Positions 1 through 5,582 of a DNA stretch of 5,582 nucleotides are shown piece after piece (within the stretch, counting starts at the first letter, position 1; every line of letters starts with the position of its first letter). Position numbers and translations under genes: made by a program. This DNA is from an uncultured Bacteroides sp. (GTDB taxonomy: Bacteria > Bacteroidota > Bacteroidia > Bacteroidales > Bacteroidaceae). The stretch spans positions 1-5,582 of the forward strand of contig CAKUYM010000296.1 in NCBI GenBank assembly GCA_934716785.1, written 5' to 3'. The notes under the pieces were generated by a model that ran no database searches, had not been told where the DNA came from, and saw only the letters and a list, made by a program, of their open reading frames with translations.

Positions 1-67
1 GCTCTAATCCGCGTATCAGAGCTGCAAATGTCTGGGGTGCGGTGGTGTCTTTTTTCCAAAATATCAT
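1..67 (-). CDS. Possible start of a further downstream gene, cut by the window edge
   Basis: An ATG at 67-65 opens a frame of 22 codons that runs off the left edge without a stop; it begins MIFWKKDTTAPQTFAALIRG. It lies 32 bases after the stop of the 640-residue fimbrillin gene, on the same strand, so it may be the next gene of the operon. It has no signal peptide, unlike the three lipoproteins upstream, so if real it probably encodes a cytoplasmic or otherwise non-exported protein. An AGGAG sits at 100-96 but is 28 bases from the ATG, too far to serve this start. The SLIRGL-like pattern faintly recalls small DUF2589-type proteins, but 22 residues cannot support that assignment. No function is claimed. 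Confidence 0.35.
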   Translation of the reverse strand, partial: MIFWKKDTTAPQTFAALIRGLE

Positions 68-99
68 TGTCAGGGTCGTTTTAATATGGTTTAATCTCC

Positions 100-2022
100 T
101 TATTCACTCATATATATCGCCTTGATGCCGGCACTTGTTCCTCCCGTCGGGATGTCAAGGTCAGTGCGTACGCCGTCCAACCAATAGCAGGGGTGCTTTT
201 CGCGGACATCGGTATAATGCTCACCGCCGATATAAACCTTGCCACCGATAACGCCAATAGATGCCGCTTCCGACCAAGCACCGTCGGGAACGCTGAGGTC
301 GGTGCAGACACCGTCTACCCAATAACAGCCTTTGCGATAATTCCTATTTTCCGGAATAGAATATCCCGAAACATATACTTTACCGCTTGCAACGGTCATT
401 GACTGGGCGACAGATCCCAATGCGGCCGACCCGGCAGAGACAAGTTCGTTACGTGTGCCGTCTATCCAGACGCACGGGTAATACCGAGAGTCCTGAAAGT
501 ACGTGCCCATGACGTAAACCTTGTTGTCCGAAATAGCGATGTTCATTGTTTCGGAAGCCCGGAAAGATGCTCCATCGGGTAAGGAAAGCTGCACGAAACT
601 ACCGTCCAGCCAGTATCCCGGAGTACTCGTACCGTTGCTGTTTGCATGATACCCAACCGCATATATTTTCCCGTCCAAAACGGCAATTGATGCGGCAGCG
701 CCATCAGAAGCTCCAGCGGGCAGCGTAAGCGTTGTCAGAACACCGTCCACCCAATAACACGGAGCATTTCTATAATCATTATTGTTGTAGGATCCCGCTA
801 TGTATATTTTACCACCCAAAACGAGGATTGATTCGGAATTGTCGGGTCCTTCGACAATTGAGCGATCCGGAACTTCAAGTTTCGTGGCTGATCCATTGAC
901 CCAATAGCAAGCCCTTGCCCAACCATCCGTGTCGAAATAACCTCCGGAAACATAAGTTTTGCCGTCGGAAACCACCATAGCCTTTGGGTAAGCATCACTA
1001 CCTCCTGCCGGAGGAGAGAGCACCGTCTGAGCATCGTTTACCAGCGTATATACAAACGTGTCATAATTGTCGTTTCTATACCACCCTGCCAGATATGTCA
1101 AATATGAAACCCCGCTGTCGTTGGTCAGCTTGAGATTTACCACCTTTTCCTCTCCTTCATTCAGCGTGGTTAGCCCTTCAGGGACGGGATAGGTAACCGT
1201 TTGACCGCCCACGGTGATTTCTATCCACGGGGTGCCTGGAGTTACATTCTGCGGCAGGAGGAGGATGCGAAAGCTGTTGCCGTCAGTGGATTTCAAGGGG
1301 GTGAAGTCTCCGGTATTCCCAACCTGCGGCATTACACCGCCGCTAAAACTTACAACGCCTTTGGTCTCCATGTTTTTTATCACGACCGTGGCGGCATCTA
1401 CATCCGCCTGCGTCAATGTGCCGGAGTTATCTGACAGGCTGTGGTTTACCGTGAGGCGGTGCATGCAGTGGCGGAACGTCAGCTGTATCGGTTGGTCGTT
1501 TTTGTTCCCGTTAGCCGCCGCATGAAGCCAGTCGCAGTCGGCATACTGCTCCGTGGTGCTTTGGTCGGTGGGGAGATTGATGACCATTTGAGCGATTTCA
1601 CTAAAGTCGCTCAGAGACAGTTTCGGGAAAAAGGCGGAGAAAGCGACGTGCGCACCCTCATCGAATTCATCCCATGTCATGGTGGTAGTCCACATTCCGT
1701 CCTTGTAGGTGGCGGGAGATTCTTTTTTGACCGGCGGCATCGCTTCATAGACGAATCCCATAATCGTCGTTTCGTCGCCGTTGGTGAAGCTGCCCGTACC
1801 ATCCTCGTCGTTGATAGTGGCGCGTGTGCCGGAGTTATCGATGGCATCACTGCCCGTGAAGCCGCCAATGGTGGAGGTAAAGCGGATGACATTGCCATCT
1901 TTCGTGCCATCGTCCGGAGTTTTTGTATCGTCCTGCGAGCAGCTTGCCAACAGGAGAAGGCACGCTAATCCGATAGTGGAAACGAACGCCGGAATGTTTG
2001 ATTTCTTATTCTTCATATTCAT
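100..2022 (-). CDS. Fimbrillin-family lipoprotein with C-terminal propeller-like repeats
   Basis: Probable surface pilus subunit or tip adhesin of 640 residues. Residues 1-28 form a lipoprotein signal peptide ending in the lipobox LASC (Cys28), followed by SQDD, which fits the Bacteroidota surface-export signal. Residues about 44-300 resemble the Mfa-like fimbrillin domain: GTRAT at 65-69, DGTGSF at 74-79, the strand pattern LTFRHCMHRLTV at 181-192 and a late PWIEITVGG strand at 265-273. Residues about 306-640 hold tandem repeats of 47-50 residues with the pattern GK-[VIT]-Y-[VI]-x-G ... CYW-[VL]-DG-x-x-T-x-L-x-[VL]-P, as in a beta-propeller. It is the last of three same-strand lipoprotein genes. 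The start is A-rich with no Shine-Dalgarno; a second in-frame ATG (residue 3) is also possible. The fimbrillin part is paralogous to that of the 849-residue gene upstream. Fimbrillin assignment is firm; ligand binding by the repeats is inferred. Confidence 0.9.
   Translation of the reverse strand: MNMKNKKSNIPAFVSTIGLACLLLLASCSQDDTKTPDDGTKDGNVIRFTSTIGGFTGSDAIDNSGTRATINDEDGTGSFTNGDETTIMGFVYEAMPPVKKESPATYKDGMWTTTMTWDEFDEGAHVAFSAFFPKLSLSDFSEIAQMVINLPTDQSTTEQYADCDWLHAAANGNKNDQPIQLTFRHCMHRLTVNHSLSDNSGTLTQADVDAATVVIKNMETKGVVSFSGGVMPQVGNTGDFTPLKSTDGNSFRILLLPQNVTPGTPWIEITVGGQTVTYPVPEGLTTLNEGEEKVVNLKLTNDSGVSYLTYLAGWYRNDNYDTFVYTLVNDAQTVLSPPAGGSDAYPKAMVVSDGKTYVSGGYFDTDGWARACYWVNGSATKLEVPDRSIVEGPDNSESILVLGGKIYIAGSYNNNDYRNAPCYWVDGVLTTLTLPAGASDGAAASIAVLDGKIYAVGYHANSNGTSTPGYWLDGSFVQLSLPDGASFRASETMNIAISDNKVYVMGTYFQDSRYYPCVWIDGTRNELVSAGSAALGSVAQSMTVASGKVYVSGYSIPENRNYRKGCYWVDGVCTDLSVPDGAWSEAASIGVIGGKVYIGGEHYTDVREKHPCYWLDGVRTDLDIPTGGTSAGIKAIYMSE
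103..1104 (-). repeat. Tandem ~48-residue protein repeats, probable seven-blade beta-propeller
   Basis: This is the part encoding residues 307-640 of the 640-residue fimbrillin. The repeat tyrosine falls at 310, 357, 407, 454, 503, 550 and 597 (spacings 47, 50, 47, 49, 47, 47). The YW pair of the second strand follows 15-17 residues later in six units: Y373, Y423, Y470, V518, Y567 and Y613. The first unit is degenerate (YTLVND in place of CYWVDG) and lacks its own first strand. The C-terminus KAIYMSE aligns with KAMVVSD of the second unit and stops four residues short of where the next tyrosine would fall, so it could supply that missing strand. At DNA level the CYWVDG segments recur as partly conserved copies, for example near 171-190, 308-328, 747-764 and 897-910. 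Confidence 0.8.
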
Positions 2023-2152
2023 ATTTTTTTATTATTTTTATTCTAACGGATTCTCATTCTCGCCACCGTCGCTACTATCTCCGGTAAGTTCATCATCCAC
2101 CTCCGATCGGAAGAGTTCTTCTCCCGATCGGAGATGAAAGTCGATGCATGGA
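2023..2152. other. Intergenic gap with inverted repeat and coding-like tail
   Basis: These 130 bases separate the two fimbrillin genes. Read on the minus strand, the gap has three parts: a short spacer, a perfect inverted repeat (2101-2133), and a stretch that reads as an open, acidic tail (EVDDELTG ... ENENPLE, stop at 2040-2038). An A/T-rich leader of about 15 bases then precedes the ATG. No TAnnTTTG-type Bacteroides promoter and no T-run after the hairpin were found, so the segment gives no clear sign of an independent promoter or a classical terminator. The two fimbrillin genes are therefore probably co-transcribed. Confidence 0.5.
2101..2133. repeat. Perfect 10-bp inverted repeat, 13-base loop
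   Basis: CTCCGATCGG at 2101-2110 is exactly complementary to CCGATCGGAG at 2124-2133, with a 13-base spacer. In the transcript it would begin 20 bases after the stop codon of the 849-residue gene and form a G/C-rich stem. No uridine run follows in either direction, so it is not a standard intrinsic terminator. It could stabilise the 3' end of the upstream coding segment, partly attenuate transcription into the 640-residue gene, be a protein-binding site, or be an assembly or recombination scar. The sequence does not decide between these. Confidence 0.6.
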
Positions 2153-4702
2153 CTACTGCTGGAAAGTAATGCTTTTCCATTTCATGAAATGCGCATCGGC
2201 CGTAATCGTCCATTCACCGTTGGCTGTGGCTTTGGGGAGAGCCGCGCCGGTATCGGGATGCTTGTCCGCATTCAGCACAAGGTCACACTTAGCGGGATTG
2301 AATGCGTTCTCTCCGGAATGAACGGGGGTTCTATTGTGAAAAACAGCGTAATGCTCTATATCTCTATCATCTTCTTCTATGTGGACGATATTCCCGGCTG
2401 CAGTAACCTCTATCCGAGTAAGGCTGCTGCAACCCGTTACGATATAATTGGCGAGCTTCGTACACTTCGGTAGTTTAAGAGTCTGTAGAGACGCGCATCC
2501 AAAGAAAGCCTCCAAGCCTATCGCAGCCACATTATCCAATGTGAGCGCCTCCAATAAAACGCAACCCTGAAATGCTCTTTGTTCAATCCGGGTAACCTGC
2601 GACAGATTCACCGCAGTCAGCGAAGCACAGCCGTAAAAGGCATTCACTCCGATTACCTGCACGTCATTGGGAAGCAGCACTTCCTGCAAGGCGGTGCAAT
2701 TCAGGAAAGTGCGATCGGGCAAAGTTGCCGGCGTTCCCCAACCCGTCACTCCGCTGAGGTCACATTTCGTGATTCGAGGGTTATTGGCAAATGTACCCCA
2801 ATTACCGCCCATTCCTATCTTGGAAAGTTCGCCCGTCAACTTAAGCTCGGTGAACTCCGCATCAAGAGCATTCTCAATGGCAGCCTTTGCCTCCTCGACA
2901 GTCATGCCGGTCACATCGATATTACCGGAGATACCGGACGGAAGATTTTTTCTGCGCAACTTGATTTGACCATCCTCCGAAGCGAGATAAAGTTCAAACT
3001 TATCACCATATTTCCTCGTTTGTTCTCCATAAAGGCTGACCACCGACTCCGGACTCACTTTCAGCCGGTCGCAGTCCGTCTGCGTCAGTTGGTAACCACC
3101 GGTTCCTTGGGCGATGGGGGTTACACCGGGCAGACCAAGTCTGAGGTGCACATCACCCGTGAGGGTTTTCGAAACGGAGATAAGGGGATAGGAAACGAGC
3201 GAGGCAAGATTGTAGCTTAAATCTATGTAAGTCCCGGCAGCGGTCGTTCCTCCGTTCAGCACGAGGGTGGCGCCATTCCAGACGGATGCACAGAGCGAAC
3301 TACCTGTCTCATAAGACAATTCGGAGCCGTCACCTAATTCCAATGCCGCATCCTTGCCAACAGCCATAATCATACCACCCCCGTTCAATGTCACATTCCC
3401 ACTCAGCGTAATTTTACCATTATACATACATATCACGGCACCCATGTACACATCTTGCTGAACCAAATTGATATTGGCAAATTCGATATAAACGGCATCA
3501 TTTATAGTATTGATATTGCCGAGAAAATAGTAACTACCTTGCTCCCAAGTCAGGGTGTGTCCGCCACCGTCTATTTTGAAATAGCCGTTGTCGGTCATGG
3601 AAGGAGTGTTGTAGTCACCGCCTGCGGGTATCGTAATATCACTGCCCAGTGTGACAAGTGTCGGAGCGTCTGCCGAAGCACCGCCTGTCTTCAGGGCTTC
3701 GAGCAGGGCTTCGTAGGTAGTGACACCGGAAGTGGCGCCGCCTATCGCCACTTCATCCGTAATCGTTCCGCCATCGCCCCAGCCGGAGATTTCGGAAGCG
3801 GTCAGTTCCACCTCGGTCTTTCCCGTCTGTTGGTTCTTTTTCAGCGTGAGTTTGAGGGTGAGCCGCTTGCCGCTTTCGAGACGGGTTTGGTTACCGGGTT
3901 CGGCAGTATTCAGGTCGGCAGGTACATTATAGTACCACACATCCTCGCCTACGGTTATCTTGAGCCATTCCGCACCAGCGCTCAGGTCTTGCGGTGCTAC
4001 TTTCCAGTCGGCATAGCCACTGCCTCCGTTAGACAACGCAACAGCTCCCGTTGCGCTACCATAGTCCACCGCACCGGTCAGCAGATTAACCTCCACGCCG
4101 GAAAACATCGTAGGCGCATTATCCTTTGTTGCGGAGTTTATCAAGGCAGAAGACAAATCTGCACCGGCCATGCCCTCTCCGGCAATCAGTTTGACAACAA
4201 GCCGATGCATCAGATGCTTGAATGTCAGTGCCACCGTCTCACCCTTGCTTGCCGTGGCAGTGGCGTGGAGCAGGTCATCCTTGTTATATTTCCACGCTTC
4301 GGGTACATACAAATATGCTGTAGGATCGGCAATCTCATCCGTGATGCGCAGATAGTAGGCGGAGAAAGTCACCGTTTCCGTCTCACTGAGATCTTTCCAA
4401 TAAAGCGGATTGCTGTTGTCGGCCTTGTAAGTAATGTTTTCATTACTGTATGTTGGAGATGTGGCATCTCCCGTAAAAGTGTACATACCCCATTCGTCGG
4501 TAGGCTCGAATGAGCCTGCACCATCATCGTCAAGCTGCGGCGCGCGCGTCTGTACTCCCTCTATGTCGGTGGTGATGTGTACCGCACCTTCGGGCAGAGT
4601 ATTGATGCCCGGTATTTCATCGTCGTTGTGACAAGCCGTCAGTGCCAACGCCATCAAGCCAATGGCAACCACTAAATGTTTTGCTGTTTTCATATCAATC
4701 AT
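2153..4702 (-). CDS. Fimbrillin-family lipoprotein with BspA-like leucine-rich repeats
   Basis: Probable surface adhesin of 849 residues built on a pilus-subunit scaffold. The signal peptide ends in the lipobox LTAC (Cys24), followed by HNDDE, an acidic surface-export signal. Residues about 38-310 form an Mfa-like fimbrillin domain: QTRAP at 51-55, DGAGSF at 60-65, LTFKHLMHRLVV at 159-170, EWLKITVG at 245-252, and the usual closing GW at 307-308. Residues about 325-590 are glycine-, asparagine- and threonine-rich short strands resembling a right-handed beta-helix. Residues about 591-640 are a short linker unit, and 641-770 contain BspA-type (LRR_5) leucine-rich repeats. The C-terminus ends in a KWKSITF strand, as is common after such repeats. 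It lies 56 bases after the DUF5119 gene and 130 bases before its paralogue, probably in one operon. Starts at residue 1 or 4 are both possible, with an A-rich leader and no Shine-Dalgarno. The domain order suits a pilus-tip or side-chain adhesin; ligands are unknown. Confidence 0.9.
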   Translation of the reverse strand: MIDMKTAKHLVVAIGLMALALTACHNDDEIPGINTLPEGAVHITTDIEGVQTRAPQLDDDGAGSFEPTDEWGMYTFTGDATSPTYSNENITYKADNSNPLYWKDLSETETVTFSAYYLRITDEIADPTAYLYVPEAWKYNKDDLLHATATASKGETVALTFKHLMHRLVVKLIAGEGMAGADLSSALINSATKDNAPTMFSGVEVNLLTGAVDYGSATGAVALSNGGSGYADWKVAPQDLSAGAEWLKITVGEDVWYYNVPADLNTAEPGNQTRLESGKRLTLKLTLKKNQQTGKTEVELTASEISGWGDGGTITDEVAIGGATSGVTTYEALLEALKTGGASADAPTLVTLGSDITIPAGGDYNTPSMTDNGYFKIDGGGHTLTWEQGSYYFLGNINTINDAVYIEFANINLVQQDVYMGAVICMYNGKITLSGNVTLNGGGMIMAVGKDAALELGDGSELSYETGSSLCASVWNGATLVLNGGTTAAGTYIDLSYNLASLVSYPLISVSKTLTGDVHLRLGLPGVTPIAQGTGGYQLTQTDCDRLKVSPESVVSLYGEQTRKYGDKFELYLASEDGQIKLRRKNLPSGISGNIDVTGMTVEEAKAAIENALDAEFTELKLTGELSKIGMGGNWGTFANNPRITKCDLSGVTGWGTPATLPDRTFLNCTALQEVLLPNDVQVIGVNAFYGCASLTAVNLSQVTRIEQRAFQGCVLLEALTLDNVAAIGLEAFFGCASLQTLKLPKCTKLANYIVTGCSSLTRIEVTAAGNIVHIEEDDRDIEHYAVFHNRTPVHSGENAFNPAKCDLVLNADKHPDTGAALPKATANGEWTITADAHFMKWKSITFQQ
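2393..2782 (-). repeat. BspA-type leucine-rich repeat block (five units)
   Basis: This encodes residues 641-770 of the 849-residue fimbrillin. Units follow the pattern AF-x-G-C-x-x-L-x-x-[VL]-x-L, with cysteines at 669, 692, 714, 736 and 758, i.e. spacings of 23, 22, 22 and 22. Phrases such as AFYGCASLTAVNL, AFQGCVLLEALTL and AFFGCASLQTLKL are diagnostic of the LRR_5 family. Members such as Tannerella BspA are known for binding host matrix proteins and other bacteria. The last unit (IVTGCSSLTRIEV) has lost the AF pair and probably marks the end of the solenoid. Confidence 0.88.
2933..3730 (-). other. Beta-helix-like glycine-rich middle region of the 849-residue fimbrillin
   Basis: This encodes residues about 325-590. 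It opens with TYEALLEALKTG, a helix typical of the cap of pectate-lyase-like folds, then LVTLGSDITIPA and FKIDGGGHTLTW, and continues with short strands separated by G/N turns (ANINLVQQDVYMGAVI, GKITLSGNVTLNGGG, GATLVLNGGTTAAG). This is the usual look of a right-handed parallel beta-helix in secreted Bacteroidota proteins. No catalytic residues of a polysaccharide lyase or hydrolase could be picked out, so a structural stalk or binding role is more likely than enzyme activity. The fold call is by appearance only; residues 500-590 are less regular and may be a separate small domain. Confidence 0.5.
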
Positions 4703-4758
4703 TTTTATGAGTATTAAAATAATCTATCTCCATCAATCTGTTTATCACTTAAATTCAA
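4703..4758. other. Short A/T-rich operon spacer
   Basis: These 56 bases lie between the DUF5119-type gene and the 849-residue fimbrillin gene, both on the minus strand. The sequence is A/T-rich, ends in CATAAAA just before the ATG, and shows no hairpin and no convincing TAnnTTTG promoter box. It looks like a spacer within an operon; A-rich leaders without Shine-Dalgarno are normal for Bacteroidota. Confidence 0.5.
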
Positions 4759-5582
4759 TTAGTTGACGACTGTATCATCCACCTCCTGCACCTGCCAACC
4801 GATAATGGTTGCCGTGCCCGAGGTTACCGCTGTGGGTGTAAGCAATGTTCCACTAATCTTAAACGGTGTCTGCATGTCGGAATTGAATGTCCTCAGCATT
4901 TCCGTCAAATCATTGCTGATAGTCTGCTCCTTGCCGTCCGTATAATGCAGTGTCAGCACCAATATTTGTGCTTCGCCTGCCGTCCCCAGCAGACGGGCAT
5001 CCGCCGTCACCAAGTTTCCGTCACGGGTAAATGCAAGTGCGGTGGTCATAGGCTCCCCGCCCAACGATTCTGTGGCAAGAGTATAAACTCCTGCTATGCC
5101 GGAAAGAACTCCCTCTACGCTTGCGATACGTTCCGGATCCCCCTCGGTCACAGTCAGTTCAAAATGCAGGTCACGCATACGCCGGAGAGGGGTAAGTTCT
5201 ATACGTACCGTATCATCCGCCATTACCTTATACGTCGTTGAGGTTGAATATAAGCAACCGGGCATGGACAATATCGTATTGGCATTGCTCCTAATAGGCA
5301 CCGTCGCATTGACACGTGCGATGCCATCCGCAATGGTAAGCCCGTCAGGATGGTTGTACATCAGCAGGTCATGTTCACCCGGAGAAAGCAAGAACGGATA
5401 AACGAAAGTCGCCGCTGAACCTTGTATGGATTGTCCGTCAATCTCCACCGTGTAATCTCCTATGCCTTGCGGCATGCTTATGTGTATGGAAACCGCCCCC
5501 TTGTCGGGATGGGGTGTGTTATAAATTTCATCTTTCACGCACGAAACGATAAGCAATGCGCTCGTTACGGCATACATTATTA
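4759..5582 (-). CDS. DUF5119 / FimB-Mfa2-like fimbrial lipoprotein, 5' end outside window
   Basis: Probable pilus anchor or accessory subunit in the outer membrane. From the first ATG in view (5577-5575) 272 residues can be read, starting YAVTSALLIVSC, with the lipobox cysteine at residue 13 followed by VKDE. That leaves only 12 residues before the cysteine and no basic n-region. The frame stays open upstream (ATA, then a partial codon) to the edge, so the true start is probably some residues beyond the window. After the cysteine, YNTPHPDKGAV at 19-29 is a characteristic opening of the DUF5119 group found in Bacteroidales fimbrial loci. PGEHDLLMYN at 66-75, the LRDLHF-like RMRDLHFEL at 133-141 and the closing IIGWQV at 258-263 also fit. 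The protein is otherwise all-beta. It is the first of three lipoprotein genes on this strand; its place next to two fimbrillins supports a pilus role, by analogy with FimB and Mfa2 anchors. An anchoring function is inferred. Confidence 0.8.
   Translation of the reverse strand, partial: IMYAVTSALLIVSCVKDEIYNTPHPDKGAVSIHISMPQGIGDYTVEIDGQSIQGSAATFVYPFLLSPGEHDLLMYNHPDGLTIADGIARVNATVPIRSNANTILSMPGCLYSTSTTYKVMADDTVRIELTPLRRMRDLHFELTVTEGDPERIASVEGVLSGIAGVYTLATESLGGEPMTTALAFTRDGNLVTADARLLGTAGEAQILVLTLHYTDGKEQTISNDLTEMLRTFNSDMQTPFKISGTLLTPTAVTSGTATIIGWQVQEVDDTVVN

Noticed and set aside
103..1104. CRISPR array suggested by recurring CCAATA-type sequences
   Set aside because: The copies are imperfect, in frame and about 141-150 bases apart; they encode the CYWVDG strands of the protein repeats.
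1441..1968. Plus-strand open frame of 175 codons
   Set aside because: It is antisense to the fimbrillin domain of the 640-residue protein, and the translation has no family features.
2101..2133. Rho-independent terminator
   Set aside because: The stem is good, but no T-run follows in either orientation and the loop is long, so only an inverted repeat is reported.
2101..2133. Invertible promoter of the kind that switches Bacteroidales surface genes
   Set aside because: The arms are only 13 bases apart, far too close to flank a promoter, and no second distant copy of the arm was seen in the window.
1781..2137. Plus-strand open frame of 118 codons running through the intergenic gap, with a hydrophobic FFIFIFFYYF stretch
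   Set aside because: The hydrophobic run is only the complement of the A-rich leader before the fimbrillin start; the rest is antisense to the signal peptide region.
2579..3220. Plus-strand open frame of 213 codons
   Set aside because: It is antisense to the leucine-rich repeat and beta-helix-like regions, with no motif, leader or plausible start context.
3455..4513. Plus-strand open frame of 352 codons opposite the 849-residue fimbrillin gene
   Set aside because: It is fully antisense to a gene with clear domains and a signal peptide, and its translation shows no recognisable domain and an unnatural Cys/Arg-rich composition. It is explained by codon bias of the real gene.

Overview
The window is most likely from a gut- or mouth-type member of the Bacteroidales (Bacteroides, Parabacteroides, Prevotella, Alistipes or a relative). 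The evidence is three consecutive lipoprotein genes of fimbrial (type V pilus) families known mainly from this order, A/T-rich start regions without Shine-Dalgarno sequences, acidic residues directly after each lipobox cysteine (the Bacteroidota surface-lipoprotein export signal), and roughly even base composition. The genus cannot be fixed from this sequence.

All recognisable genes lie on the minus strand, so transcription runs from high to low coordinates. First comes a DUF5119 / FimB-Mfa2-like lipoprotein (4759 to the right edge), whose start lies just outside the window. After 56 bp comes an 849-residue fimbrillin-family lipoprotein (2153-4702): an Mfa-like fimbrillin domain, a glycine/asparagine-rich beta-helix-like middle region, and a BspA-type leucine-rich repeat block. 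After a 130-bp gap comes a 640-residue fimbrillin-family lipoprotein (100-2022), in which a similar fimbrillin domain is fused to about seven 47-50-residue repeats that look like a closed beta-propeller. The first 67 bases hold what may be the start of a further gene on the same strand.

The three genes read as one operon for a surface pilus or pilus-tip system. By family analogy the DUF5119/FimB-like protein is an anchor or accessory subunit. The two fimbrillins share an assembly domain but carry different C-terminal modules, which suggests interchangeable tip adhesins with different ligands. That the C-terminal modules bind ligands is inference.

The most notable points are (1) two adjacent paralogous fimbrillins with unrelated C-terminal modules, (2) a repeat phase in the 640-residue protein consistent with a seven-blade propeller whose last strand is supplied by the extreme C-terminus, and (3) an intergenic segment (about 2038-2133) holding a perfect 10-bp inverted repeat and a coding-like tail that shares 13 bases, in the same frame, with the end of the DUF5119 gene. 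No tRNA, rRNA, CRISPR array, insertion sequence or convincing promoter was seen.
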